Assembly (NCBI GenBank): GCA_027364735.1
Contig: DAHXOT010000019.1
Span: forward strand, 1-64,000
DNA length: 64,000 nucleotides
DNA from: Hydrotalea sp.
GTDB lineage: Bacteria; Bacteroidota; Bacteroidia; Chitinophagales; Chitinophagaceae
Direction: 5' to 3'
Below, in pieces: positions 36,642-45,271 of the stretch. The notes beneath the pieces are model-generated. The model made no database searches, was not told the origin of the DNA, and saw only the letters and a program-made list of their open reading frames with translations. The stretch's first letter is position 1, and each line of letters begins with the position of its first letter. A program made the position numbers and the translations under genes.

Positions 36642-36649
36642 TATCTTTG
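36642..36649 (+). promoter_or_regulatory. -7 element TATCTTTG upstream of yajQ
   Basis: An exact TAnnTTTG match, 14 bases before the yajQ ATG; no convincing -33 TTG. Confidence 0.45.
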
Positions 36650-36663
36650 TAAAAATTTTTTAT

Positions 36664-37155
36664 ATGCCATCCTTCGATATTGCCAGTAAGGTAGATATTC
36701 AAATATTAGACAATGCCATTAATACTGTAAAGAAAGAAATTCAAAACAGGTTTGATTTTAAAGATTCTCTTGTTTCGATTGAATTGAACAAAAAGGAATA
36801 TATAGTTAACGTGGAAGTAGAAAGTGATATGAAAATGAAACAAGTAATTGATGTAATTATTAGCCGATCAATGAAACAAGGAATTGATGCTAATGCATTT
36901 GATTTTAGTAAAGATGCTTACCCAAGCGGTAAAGTGGTAAAAAAGGAAATTTCTGTAAAAAATGGATTAAAACAAGAAGATGCCAAAAAAATTGTAAGGG
37001 TTATTAAAGATTCGGGATTAAAAGTACAAGCTGCTATTATGGATAATATTATACGAGTTACTGGTAAAAAAATAGACGATTTACAGGAAGTAATGACACT
37101 TTGCCGTAACGGAAACTTTGCTATTCCTCTCCAGTTCGAGAACATGAAAAGTTAA
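36664..37155 (+). CDS. yajQ: YajQ family nucleotide-binding protein
   Basis: A 163-aa protein of two ferredoxin-like RRM-type folds. It begins M-P-S-F-D-I-A-S-K-V-D and carries I-x-x-R-F-D-F-K-D-S near residue 28 and I-K-D-S-G-L-K-V-Q-A-A-I near 118. Some members bind cyclic di-GMP; others bind nucleic acid. Its role here is not predictable. Ribosomal protein L31 follows with its own promoter. Confidence 0.93.
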   Translation: MPSFDIASKVDIQILDNAINTVKKEIQNRFDFKDSLVSIELNKKEYIVNVEVESDMKMKQVIDVIISRSMKQGIDANAFDFSKDAYPSGKVVKKEISVKNGLKQEDAKKIVRVIKDSGLKVQAAIMDNIIRVTGKKIDDLQEVMTLCRNGNFAIPLQFENMKS

Positions 37156-37180
37156 TCACGTAAATTCTGTGTATTTTTCA

Positions 37181-37212
37181 TTTGGCTAAATGCTGTTACA
37201 AACCTATCTTTG
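37181..37212 (+). promoter_or_regulatory. Bacteroidota-type promoter for rpmE
   Basis: TTTG (37181-37184), a 20-bp spacer, then TATCTTTG (37205-37212). This leaves an untranslated leader of about 60 bases before the L31 start. Confidence 0.7.
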
Positions 37213-37240
37213 CCGGCCAAATTAAATATTATTAATAATC

Positions 37241-37258
37241 GTACGGCTAAATCCGTGC
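37241..37258 (+). promoter_or_regulatory. hairpin in the L31 leader
   Basis: GTACGG (37241-37246) can pair with CCGTGC (37253-37258), including one G-T pair, around a 6-nt loop. It lies 18 bp before the start codon. It may be part of an autoregulatory leader, which is common for ribosomal proteins; not a class I recognise. Confidence 0.35.
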
Positions 37259-37276
37259 AACCTAAAATCAAATAAA

Positions 37277-37528
37277 ATGAAACAAGGTATCCATCCAAAA
37301 GAATATCGCTTGGTTGTATTTAAAGATATGAGTAACGGATATTCTTTCATAAGCAAATCAACTGCTGCAACAAAAGAAACCGTAAAATGGGAAGATGGTA
37401 ACGAATATCCATTAATTAAACTGGAAATTTCTAATACTTCACATCCTTTTTATACAGGTAAAAATATGTTGGTTGATACTGCCGGACGTATTGATAAATT
37501 CAAAAAACGTTACGCAAAAAAAGATTAA
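37277..37528 (+). CDS. rpmE2: 50S ribosomal protein L31, type B
   Basis: An 83-aa protein: [17 protein letters not shown], then [19 protein letters not shown]. It lacks the four zinc-binding cysteines of type A L31, which marks it as type B (zinc-independent). It has its own promoter, leader and terminator. Confidence 0.96.
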   Translation: MKQGIHPKEYRLVVFKDMSNGYSFISKSTAATKETVKWEDGNEYPLIKLEISNTSHPFYTGKNMLVDTAGRIDKFKKRYAKKD

Positions 37529-37547
37529 CTCTTTTAAATTATAGTAC

Positions 37548-37574
37548 AATCCCGCATTTGCGGGATTTTTTTAT
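37548..37574 (+). terminator. intrinsic terminator after rpmE
   Basis: AATCCCGC (37548-37555) pairs with GCGGGATT (37560-37567) around a 4-nt loop and runs into seven or more T. Confidence 0.88.
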
Positions 37575-37612
37575 TTCTTTGAACCGCTATTTTTGCAAAC
37601 TAAATAGGAATA

Positions 37613-38347
37613 ATGAAAATTGATATTTTGGCTTTTGGTGTTCACCCAGATGATATAGAATTGGGATGTTCGGGTACTATTATGGCTGCGATTGCAGAAG
37701 GAAAAAGTGTAGGTATTGTTGATTTAACCCAAGGTGAATTAGGTACACGTGGTTCTGTGGAAACCAGAAAAAGTGAAGCAATGGCTGCTGCAAAATTGAT
37801 GGGTGTTGTTGTAAGAGAAAATCTTGCAATGGCCGATGGATTTTTTGTGAATGATGAAGCCAGTAAAAGAAAAATAATTACTGTTATTAGAAAATATCAA
37901 CCCGATATTATTTTGTGTAATGCTCCTGAAGATAGGCATCCAGATCATGGTAGGAGTGCAAAGTTAGTATCAGATGCAGCTTTTTTATCGGGGCTTCGTA
38001 AAATTGAAACTCAAACTGAAGGTGTATTGCAGGAAGCTTGGCGACCAGCATACGTATTTCATTATATTCAGGATAGATTTATTCATCCTTCTTTTGTTGT
38101 AGATATTACAGCATTTATGGAAAAGAAAATTGAAACTATTCTCTGTTATCAAACACAGTTTTATAACGATAATTATACTTCTAACGAACCACAAACTTAC
38201 ATTTCATCTCCACAATTTTTAGAAAGTTTAAAAGCAAGAGCTTTAATGATGGGAAAAAGAATTGGAGTAAATTATGCTGAAGGATTTATATCGGAAAAAG
38301 TATTGGGTATAAAAAGTTTTGATGGCTTTATTAAAAATGTTACTTAA
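37613..38347 (+). CDS. bshB1: bacillithiol biosynthesis deacetylase BshB1
   Basis: Removes the acetyl group from GlcNAc-malate during synthesis of the thiol bacillithiol. A LmbE-like zinc deacetylase of 244 aa: V-H-P-D-D-I-E-L-G-C-S-G-T gives two zinc ligands and the catalytic Asp, and H-P-D-H-G the third region. T-Q-G-E-L-G-T-R-G and R-x-D-R-F-I-H-P are typical of BshB1. bshA and bshC are not in the window. TATTTTTG at 37588-37595 is a likely -7 element. Confidence 0.9.
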   Translation: MKIDILAFGVHPDDIELGCSGTIMAAIAEGKSVGIVDLTQGELGTRGSVETRKSEAMAAAKLMGVVVRENLAMADGFFVNDEASKRKIITVIRKYQPDIILCNAPEDRHPDHGRSAKLVSDAAFLSGLRKIETQTEGVLQEAWRPAYVFHYIQDRFIHPSFVVDITAFMEKKIETILCYQTQFYNDNYTSNEPQTYISSPQFLESLKARALMMGKRIGVNYAEGFISEKVLGIKSFDGFIKNVT

Positions 38348-38349
38348 TG

Positions 38350-38949
38350 CTATTCAACTTCGGCCTGATGCTGAATAATAAAGTCAATTAAATCATCTAA
38401 ACTAATTGAAGCTTTCGAGCAAGCATCATTTATTTCTTCTCTTGAAACATTTGCAGCAAATGATTTTTCTTTCAACCTTTTTTTCACGCCTTTTATATCC
38501 ATTGAATTATAACCATTTGGCCGCATGAGAGAATATGCATGAATTAAGCCGCTTAACTCATCAAAAGCATAAAGCATTTTATCCATTTTTGTTTCGGGTT
38601 CAATGCCAAAATGAGCCGGGCCATGAGAAGCAATTGCCCTAATAATTTCGGGATCTATATTTCTATTTTCCAATTCTTCAATAATTTTTTTACAATGAAG
38701 TTCAGGCCACTGATCCCAATCGGCATCGTGTAATAAACCTGCCATTTCCCATTTCCACTGTATTGTTTCATCGGCATTTTCTTTCTTTGCAGCCCAGCTT
38801 TTCATTAAATATGCTACTTGGCGCATGTGTAATTGTAGTTTAGGGTTTATAACCCATTCTTCTAATAAATTATTTGCTTCTACTTTCGATAGCACATTGC
38901 CAATATTTGCCGAATTGCCAAAGGTTGATTTATTTAAGAGTAAAGACAT
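38350..38949 (-). CDS. HD domain protein (predicted phosphohydrolase)
   Basis: A 199-aa all-helical protein with a metal-binding HD signature: L-L-H-D-A-D-W-D near residue 87, an earlier His (L-H-M-R-Q-V), a His in A-S-H-G-P-A-H and Asp in A-F-D-E-L-S-G. The substrate of this group is unknown. It converges with bshB1, with only 2 bp between the stops. Confidence 0.82.
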   Translation of the reverse strand: MSLLLNKSTFGNSANIGNVLSKVEANNLLEEWVINPKLQLHMRQVAYLMKSWAAKKENADETIQWKWEMAGLLHDADWDQWPELHCKKIIEELENRNIDPEIIRAIASHGPAHFGIEPETKMDKMLYAFDELSGLIHAYSLMRPNGYNSMDIKGVKKRLKEKSFAANVSREEINDACSKASISLDDLIDFIIQHQAEVE

Positions 38950-39104
38950 AGCTGGTAAAAAATTATATTAATTTATGGATGTAGTATTTAGCAAATTTTG
39001 TTTGTAACAGTTTTGATATTAATTCAAAACTCAAATAAAAATAACTGATTTTTATTTTTGAAAATCGAAAAATTAATTACCTTGTAACTTCATCATTGTA
39101 TTGT

Positions 39105-39401
39105 ATGCCCCCAACAGTTAGTAGTGATGTGCGTATAACCGATATAGTTTACGACTTTCTGATAGTGGAAGTATTAAATCCTTGCTTGCAACATCATTCT
39201 TTTTTCTACACTATTATTAATGCCAATAATCAAGTTGTGCGAAAGGGAAGTTTTAGTGGAATATGGGTGCAATTGCGATTAACACATATTAATGAAGGCA
39301 ATTATCAACTTTATTTAAAAGATAATGAAGATTATAACTGTGTATTTTCTTTTAAAAAATCTACTCCTTCGTTCGAAAAATTGTCTTTGATCATGCATTA
39401 A
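39105..39401 (+). CDS. small beta-rich protein resembling a type IX sorting-domain fold
   Basis: A 98-aa protein without a signal peptide. The pattern N-A-N-N-Q-V-V-R-K-G-S-F-S-G ... L-R-L-T-H-I-N-E-G-N-Y-Q-L-Y-L-K-D resembles the beta-sandwich of type IX C-terminal sorting domains, but here it stands alone and lacks export. The frame could start at TTG 39096; ATG at 39105 is preferred. TATTTTTG at 39053-39060 may be its -7 element. Function unknown. Confidence 0.5.
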   Translation: MPPTVSSDVRITDIVYDFLIVEVLNPCLQHHSFFYTIINANNQVVRKGSFSGIWVQLRLTHINEGNYQLYLKDNEDYNCVFSFKKSTPSFEKLSLIMH

Positions 39402-39492
39402 TGTATTGTGATAAAAAATAGTTTACAAATAACTAACAATTGTTAGGATTTATATTTTCAATTCTTATTTTTGTTCGAATAAATATTCAATT

Positions 39493-40647
39493 ATGCAGTT
39501 TCAATTATCAGAAGAACATTTAATGATTCAAAAGGCTGCCCGAGATTTTGCAAATAACGAATGCTTGTCGGGAGTAATAGAAAGAGATGAACATCAAAAA
39601 TTCCCCAAACAACAAATTATGCAATTGGCCGAATTAGGTTTTATGGGTATGATGGTAAAACCTGAATATGGCGGAAGTGGCATGGATACCATTAGCTATG
39701 TTGTAGCAATGGAGGAAATTTCTAAAATAGATGCCAGTACCAGTGTAGCAATGAGTGTAAATAATAGTTTGGTATGTTATGGATTAGAAGCTTTTGGAAC
39801 CGAAGCCCAGAAACAAAAATATTTAACACCACTTGCACAGGGTAAGAAAGATGGTGAATTATATATTGGAGCTTTTTTATTAAGTGAACCCGAAGCAGGA
39901 AGTGATGCATCTTCACAAAAAACTACTGCCGAAGATAAAGGAGATTATTATTTATTGAATGGGACAAAAAACTGGATTACCAATGGGTCATCTGCCAGTG
40001 TGTACTTAGTAATTGCTCAAACCGATACGTCAAAAGGGTCAAAAGGTATTAATGTATTAATAGTAGAAAAAAATTGGCAAGGTGTAGAAGTGGGTGCCAA
40101 AGAAAATAAATTAGGTATTAGAGGAAGTGATACACATTCTATTTTATTTACCGATGTAAAAGTGCCTAAAGAAAATAGAATTGGTGCCGATGGTTTTGGT
40201 TTTACATTTGCTATGAAAACATTAGCCGGAGGCCGTATTGGTATTGCATCTCAAGCTTTAGGCATTGCCAGTGGTGCGTATGAACTGGCATTAAAATATT
40301 CCAAACAACGCAAAGCCTTTGGAAAAGAAATAGCTCAACATCAAGCAATACAATTTAAGCTGGCCGATATGGCAACACGTATTGAAGCTGCAAGATTATT
40401 ATGTTTAAAAGCAGCATGGGAAAAAGATAATGGATTGAATTATGATATAAGCTCCTCAATGGCAAAAGTTTTTGCAAGCGAAACTGCTATGTGGGTTACT
40501 GTTGAAGCAGTTCAAATTCATGGAGGTTATGGCTTTGTAAAAGAATATCATGTAGAACGATTAATGCGTGATGCAAAAATTACTCAAATTTATGAGGGTA
40601 CCAGTGAAGTGCAAAGAATAGTAATTAGTAGAGGTATTTTAAAGTAA
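39493..40647 (+). CDS. acyl-CoA dehydrogenase (short/medium-chain type)
   Basis: A FAD-dependent enzyme for the first step of beta-oxidation; it passes electrons to ETF. Signature segments are G-A-F-L-L-S-E-P-E-A-G-S-D, W-I-T-N-G, R-K-A-F-G-K, I-Q-I-H-G-G-Y-G-F and Q-I-Y-E-G-T-S-E-V-Q-R, where the Glu of Y-E-G-T is the catalytic base of butyryl-CoA-type enzymes. The length, 384 aa, is standard. A -7 element TATTTTTG lies at 39466-39473. Functional partner: etfBA at 26 kb. Confidence 0.93.
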   Translation: MQFQLSEEHLMIQKAARDFANNECLSGVIERDEHQKFPKQQIMQLAELGFMGMMVKPEYGGSGMDTISYVVAMEEISKIDASTSVAMSVNNSLVCYGLEAFGTEAQKQKYLTPLAQGKKDGELYIGAFLLSEPEAGSDASSQKTTAEDKGDYYLLNGTKNWITNGSSASVYLVIAQTDTSKGSKGINVLIVEKNWQGVEVGAKENKLGIRGSDTHSILFTDVKVPKENRIGADGFGFTFAMKTLAGGRIGIASQALGIASGAYELALKYSKQRKAFGKEIAQHQAIQFKLADMATRIEAARLLCLKAAWEKDNGLNYDISSSMAKVFASETAMWVTVEAVQIHGGYGFVKEYHVERLMRDAKITQIYEGTSEVQRIVISRGILK

Positions 40648-40709
40648 TTACTTATTGTAATTTTATAATGAATGTGCAAATAAACTAATTTTGTTTGCAC
40701 ATTTTTATT

Positions 40710-41360
40710 ATGTCTGTAAATAAAGAAAATTATTCTCAACTTGTAGAAAACTTAACTAATAAGCAAGTTCAGTTAGTAGCGGTAAGTAAAACAAAACCTA
40801 TAGAAGATATTTTGGCATTATATAATTTAGGACAAAGAGATTTTGGTGAAAATTATGTACAAGAGTTAGTTGATAAAGAGGCAGTTTTACCTAAAGATAT
40901 TCGTTGGCATTTTATTGGCCATTTGCAAAGTAATAAAGTAAAATATATTGTAACATTTGTACATTTAATTCATGGAATTGATAGTTTTAAATTGTTGAAG
41001 GAAGTGAATAAGCAAGCAGGAAAAATTAATCGCATGGTTGATTGTTTATTGCAGGTTCATATTGCAGAAGAAACAACAAAGTTTGGTTTTGATGAGGGTG
41101 AATTATTTAAATTAAGTGATTTAGCTGAGTTACAAAATATTCGTGTTATAGGCTTAATGGGTATGGCAAGCTTCATCGATAATAAGCAAAAGGTAAGAAG
41201 CGAATTTAAAACCTTAAAAAAACTTTTTAATCAGTTTGCAGAAAAATATCCCAATTGCACAATGCTTTCTATGGGAATGAGCGGAGACTACGAAATTGCA
41301 ATGGAAGAAGGGAGTAATTTATTGCGTATAGGAAGTTTATTATTTGGTGAGAGAGTATAA
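40710..41360 (+). CDS. YggS/PLPBP family pyridoxal-phosphate homeostasis protein
   Basis: A PLP-binding single TIM barrel that buffers vitamin B6, with no known catalysis. The PLP lysine is in A-V-S-K-T-K-P, followed by F-G-E-N-Y-V-Q-E, W-H-F-I-G-H-L-Q-S-N-K and S-M-G-M-S-G-D-Y-E-I-A. ATG at 40710 is chosen over TTG at 40695, because TAATTTTG (40686-40693) places transcription start between them. The length is 216 aa. Confidence 0.92.
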   Translation: MSVNKENYSQLVENLTNKQVQLVAVSKTKPIEDILALYNLGQRDFGENYVQELVDKEAVLPKDIRWHFIGHLQSNKVKYIVTFVHLIHGIDSFKLLKEVNKQAGKINRMVDCLLQVHIAEETTKFGFDEGELFKLSDLAELQNIRVIGLMGMASFIDNKQKVRSEFKTLKKLFNQFAEKYPNCTMLSMGMSGDYEIAMEEGSNLLRIGSLLFGERV

Positions 41361-41390
41361 ATAAGGCTCTGATTTTTCTCTCACCAAATA
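41341..41390. repeat. 14-bp inverted repeat across the yggS stop codon
   Basis: TATTTGGTGAGAGA (41341-41354) is exactly inverted at 41377-41390; the 22-bp loop contains the yggS stop. The left arm encodes part of the protein's last residues. It lies between convergent genes and lacks a T-run, so it is an atypical terminator at best. Confidence 0.6.
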
Positions 41391-41407
41391 ATACTTAAAA
41401 TTGCAAT

Positions 41408-42898
41408 TTATTCAACTTTAGTAATCTTTAATACATTGGTTGGTAAGTGTAAATGTATAGGTGTACTACCTGTATTTACAACTATATCGTTTGATTGTAA
41501 AAACCCTCTTTCTCTTAAAATATTTATTTGATCCGAAATAATATCATCTAAACTATTTTCTTCATCGTAATAAATAGCTTTAACTCCCCAGCTTAAACTC
41601 AATTGGTTTACTAATGTTTTTTCTTTTGTAAAAATAAATAAAGGAGATTTTGGTCTATAGCTACTTAGCATAAAGGCGGTATATCCGCTTTGTGTCATAC
41701 CAATTAAAGCATTAGCTTCAACGTCCTTAGCCATTTTACAGGCATTATAACAAACAGCATCACTTAAAAAAGAAGGAGAATGAGGTTGGGGTTTTAAATC
41801 TTCTTCACGGTTATAACGGTATTCTGTTTGTTCAACTTGCCTAATTATTTTACACATAGTTTCAACTACCAATGCAGGATGTTGACCTGTAGCAGTTTCG
41901 CCACTAAGCATTACGGCATCGGCACCTTCTAATACGGCATTAGCTACATCTGTAATTTCACTTCTGTTAGGTTTTACACGGTCAATCATGCTTTCCATCA
42001 TTTGTGTAGCAACAATTACAGGTTTTGCACGATGGATACATTTACGAATTAATTCTCTTTGAATTAAAGGCACTTTTTCAACCGGTAATTCAACGCCCAA
42101 ATCTCCGCGGGCAATCATAATACCATCGCTTTCAACAATAATATCACGAATGTTTACTAATGCTTCGGGTTTTTCTATTTTGGCAATAATTTTTGTTTTG
42201 CTTTTCTTTTCTTGCAGTTTACTTCTCAGTATTACAATATCTTTTACACTGCGTACAAAACTTAAAGCAACCCAATCGCACTTTTGTTCAATTATAAATT
42301 CAAGATCTTCTAAATCTTTTTCGGTTAATGCAGGAAGAGAAATTTTTGTATCGGGAAGATTAATTCCTTTTTTTGAGGATAAAATGCCGCCTAATGTAAC
42401 TTCAACCTGAACATCATTTTCTTTAGTTATGTTAACTACTTTTACTTCAATTTTTCCGTCATCAATCATAATAATATTGCCTGGCTTAACATCGCCTGCC
42501 AAATTAGGATAGCTAACATAAATTTTTTCTAAAGTGCCAATACATTTTGTATTAGTGAAGGTAAGAATATCGCCTGCTTTTACTTCTAAAGAGTTATTGG
42601 TTATTTCGCCTACTCTAAGTTTAGGGCCTTGCAAATCGGCTAATATTGAAATGTTATAAGGTTCTGCTTTATTAATATTTCTAATATGCTCAATAATTTT
42701 AGCTTTGTCTTCATGTGTGCCATGAGAAAAATTTAATCTAAAAACATTTACTCCGGCCTTTACAAGTTCTAAAAGTTTTTCGTAGGTATCGCATGCAGGA
42801 CCAACAGTTGCAACAATTTTTGTACGATGATTGCTATGGTCAAGCCCTGCTTGTTTATCCATTTGCTTATAAAGATATTTGTCTAAATTTTTTGACAT
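41408..42898 (-). CDS. pyk: pyruvate kinase
   Basis: Last step of glycolysis: phosphoenolpyruvate + ADP to pyruvate + ATP. Conserved segments are T-K-I-V-A-T-V-G-P-A, N-F-S-H-G, D-L-Q-G-P-K-L-R, I-I-A-K-I-E-K-P-E-A with the catalytic Lys, and M-I-A-R-G-D-L-G-V-E with metal ligands; then M-L-S-G-E-T-A. At 496 aa it has the A, B and C domains but no extra C-terminal domain. It follows pfkA in the same operon (82 bp apart). Confidence 0.96.
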   Translation of the reverse strand: MSKNLDKYLYKQMDKQAGLDHSNHRTKIVATVGPACDTYEKLLELVKAGVNVFRLNFSHGTHEDKAKIIEHIRNINKAEPYNISILADLQGPKLRVGEITNNSLEVKAGDILTFTNTKCIGTLEKIYVSYPNLAGDVKPGNIIMIDDGKIEVKVVNITKENDVQVEVTLGGILSSKKGINLPDTKISLPALTEKDLEDLEFIIEQKCDWVALSFVRSVKDIVILRSKLQEKKSKTKIIAKIEKPEALVNIRDIIVESDGIMIARGDLGVELPVEKVPLIQRELIRKCIHRAKPVIVATQMMESMIDRVKPNRSEITDVANAVLEGADAVMLSGETATGQHPALVVETMCKIIRQVEQTEYRYNREEDLKPQPHSPSFLSDAVCYNACKMAKDVEANALIGMTQSGYTAFMLSSYRPKSPLFIFTKEKTLVNQLSLSWGVKAIYYDEENSLDDIISDQINILRERGFLQSNDIVVNTGSTPIHLHLPTNVLKITKVE

Positions 42899-42980
42899 AG
42901 TAATTTTTACTTTCGTTAAAAGGATAACTGTGAAATACTTTTGCTTTTTCCTTTTTAATTAAGCATAAGTATTTTGTGAA

Positions 42981-43967
42981 TTATGATGCTAAAACTTTTG
43001 CAATTTTAAGCCATTCTTCGCTAACTTGTTGTTTTGCTTTTACAGCTTTATTTAAGGGCGTATATTTCATTTTATTATCAACAATGCCTACCATTACATT
43101 ATGTGTTCCTTCCATTAAGCATTCAATAGCATGATAACCCATTCTACTGGCAATATATCTATCCATTGCAGTAGGAGCACCGCCACGTTGAATATGGCCT
43201 AAAATGGCAATTCGCACATCGGCATTAGGAATTTTTTCTTTTACAAGTTTGGATACACCTTCTGCTCCGCCATATTCATCGCCTTCTGTAACAACAACTA
43301 AGTTGACTAATTTTTTTCGTTTTTCTTTTTCTGATAAGGAGTTTACCAACTCATCTAAATTGGTTCTTCTTTCGGGTATTAAAATATGTTCTGCTCCTGT
43401 GCCAATACCGCTATGAAGGGCAATGTATCCTGCATCTCGGCCCATTACTTCAACAATAAATAATCGGTCGTGTGCATCCATGGTATCTCTAATTTTATCA
43501 ATAGCTCTAATAGCAGTGTTAACTGCGGTATCAAAGCCAATAGTAAAATCTGTTCCTGCAATATCTTTATCAATTGTTCCGGGTAATCCAATGCAAGGAA
43601 TATCAAATTCATTGCTAAATTTTTGGGCACCATTAAAGCTGCCATCTCCGCCTATAATTACCAAACCATCAATGCCGTTTTTCTTTAAGTTTTCGTAAGC
43701 AATTTTTCTGCCTTCGGGTTGATAAAATTCTTTACAGCGGGCTGTTTTTAAAATTGTTCCACCTCTTTGAATAATGTTGGCAACACTTCTTGAATCCATC
43801 TGAAAAATATCATTCTCATACATGCCCGAATAACCTCTCATAATACCATACATATCTAAGCCATAATATAATCCGGTTCTAACAACAGCTCTAATAGCTG
43901 CATTCATACCAGGGGCATCACCTCCCGATGTAAGTACCCCTACTTTTGTAATTTTTTTCTTTATCAT
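42981..43967 (-). CDS. pfkA: 6-phosphofructokinase
   Basis: Commits fructose-6-phosphate to glycolysis. Visible motifs are T-S-G-G-D-A-P-G-M-N-A, G-G-D-G-S-F (ATP phosphate binding), and P-G-T-I-D-K-D-I-x-G-T-D with the catalytic Asp, then E-V-M-G-R-x-A-G. The Gly in G-G-D-G-S points to ATP rather than pyrophosphate use. At 328 aa it is of bacterial type. It is transcribed with pyk from the promoter at 44040-44069. Confidence 0.96.
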   Translation of the reverse strand: MIKKKITKVGVLTSGGDAPGMNAAIRAVVRTGLYYGLDMYGIMRGYSGMYENDIFQMDSRSVANIIQRGGTILKTARCKEFYQPEGRKIAYENLKKNGIDGLVIIGGDGSFNGAQKFSNEFDIPCIGLPGTIDKDIAGTDFTIGFDTAVNTAIRAIDKIRDTMDAHDRLFIVEVMGRDAGYIALHSGIGTGAEHILIPERRTNLDELVNSLSEKEKRKKLVNLVVVTEGDEYGGAEGVSKLVKEKIPNADVRIAILGHIQRGGAPTAMDRYIASRMGYHAIECLMEGTHNVMVGIVDNKMKYTPLNKAVKAKQQVSEEWLKIAKVLAS

Positions 43968-44039
43968 AAAATATTATATAAATTAATTGTTGAAGTAGAA
44001 CTTGCAACATTAATTGGGTTGTTTAATTTAATTGAGCCG

Positions 44040-44069
44040 CAAAAGTATGAAATTGAACAGAAACAACAA
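44040..44069 (-). promoter_or_regulatory. Bacteroidota-type promoter of the pfkA-pyk operon
   Basis: Read leftward, TTG (44067-44069), 19-bp spacer, TACTTTTG (44040-44047), a perfect match. The leader to pfkA is about 65 bases. Confidence 0.75.
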
Positions 44070-44237
44070 CTGAGATTAGTGATATTAAAAGGTTATGCAC
44101 ACAATAATTGACTATTATTTAATAATTCAGTAAAAAGAACTGTTATTATTAAACAATATTTATGTTATTTTATGCTGTATACTTTGTATTTACAATTTAG
44201 TATAACAGATAGCTATTGAATAGTGTAGTTGATAAAT

Positions 44238-44333
44238 GTGACACCAAAAGAAGTTATAGAAGAATGGATAAAGGGTTTTAATTGAGCTGATATTGTTGAT
44301 TGATACAAAAATCTTTAAAGAGGTTACTGGGAT
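44238..44333 (+). pseudogene. possible remnant of a SnoaL-like (NTF2-fold) gene
   Basis: From GTG at 44238 the frame reads MTPKEVIEEWIKGFN, a stop, then ADIVD, a stop, YKNL, a stop, RGYWDK. The opening and the A-D-I that follows resemble the first helices of SnoaL-like proteins (M-T-P-x-E-V-x-x-x-W-x-x-x-F-N-x-A-D). Three in-frame stops would make it non-functional. The match is short and may be chance. Confidence 0.3.
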
Positions 44334-44383
44334 AAATTATCTTTTTAGCAAGCACATCATTCTCTTGTATAATAAAATTAATA

Positions 44384-45271
44384 ATGAGTAGCATACTTAT
44401 AACAGGTTGTAATGGATTTTTAGGACAGCATTTAACTTTGTTTTTTGCTGCAAAAGGATTTAATGTAATTGCAGTAGGCAGAGCTGAATGCAGAATTAAA
44501 ACACCTGCAGCATTTATATACGAAAGCATAGATTTAACTAATCATACAGCAGTAAACAATTGTTTGCAAAAACATACGCCTTCTGTTATTATTCATGCCG
44601 CTGCAATGAGTAAGCCCGATGAATGTAACAATAATAAAAATCTTTGTTTGTTACAAAATGTAGAAGTTACAAAGTTTTTAATTGAAAGTGCTTTAGCTTT
44701 TGCTCCTCATTTTATTTACATTTCAACCGACTTTATTTTTGGAGAAGATGGTCCTCATGCAGAGAATGATACACCGAATCCATTAAATTATTATGGAGAA
44801 ACTAAGCTAATGGCTGAACAATTGGTTAAGAAAAGTGGATTATTATATACTATTGTTAGACCGGTTTTTATTTATGGAAAAATGTTAGAAGGAATGCGAC
44901 CTAGTTTTTTGCACTGGGTTAAAAATAGTTTAGAGCAACATAAGCCCATTAAAGTAGTAAGCGATCAGCAACGTACACCTACTTATGTTGAAGATATATG
45001 TAAAGGCATTTTATCTATTATTACAAAACAGAAAATGGGTGAATACCATTTGGCAGGAAAAGATATTCTTTCTCCCTACCAAATGGCTGTTACTGTTGCT
45101 TACATTTTTGGCTTGGATGCATCGTTAATAGAAAATGTTACTTCCTCATCTTTCCCTGAGCCGGTGAAGCGTGCAAAAAAATCGGGATTAAACATCACCA
45201 AAGCAATTAACCAACTTTCCTATCAGCCGGTTGCTTTTAACGAAGGTGTTAAATTAAGTTTTACAAATTAA
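44384..45271 (+). CDS. RmlD-like NAD(P)-dependent sugar-nucleotide reductase/epimerase
   Basis: An extended SDR of 295 aa. The Rossmann motif is T-G-C-N-G-F-L-G-Q-H-L, the catalytic pair is Y-Y-G-E-T-K, and the active-site strand is I-S-T-D-F-I-F-G. P-A-A-F-I-Y-E-S-I-D-L and the C-terminal layout resemble dTDP-4-dehydrorhamnose reductase, but no rml genes are nearby, so the substrate is open. It converges with ctlX; the stop codons overlap by 4 bp. Confidence 0.8.
   Translation: MSSILITGCNGFLGQHLTLFFAAKGFNVIAVGRAECRIKTPAAFIYESIDLTNHTAVNNCLQKHTPSVIIHAAAMSKPDECNNNKNLCLLQNVEVTKFLIESALAFAPHFIYISTDFIFGEDGPHAENDTPNPLNYYGETKLMAEQLVKKSGLLYTIVRPVFIYGKMLEGMRPSFLHWVKNSLEQHKPIKVVSDQQRTPTYVEDICKGILSIITKQKMGEYHLAGKDILSPYQMAVTVAYIFGLDASLIENVTSSSFPEPVKRAKKSGLNITKAINQLSYQPVAFNEGVKLSFTN

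Larger units (their letters stand above)
43968..44383. other. intergenic stretch with the pfkA promoter and a possible gene remnant
   Basis: It contains the pfkA promoter and the short remnant at 44238-44333. A single DnaA-box-like TTATGCACA at 44093-44101 is not part of a cluster. No other gene is seen. Confidence 0.6.

Noticed and set aside
44093-44101. DnaA box TTATGCACA, possible origin
   Set aside because: A single site with no cluster, no AT-rich unwinding element and no dnaA or dnaN nearby; near-matches elsewhere (around 4965 and 57966) are also isolated.
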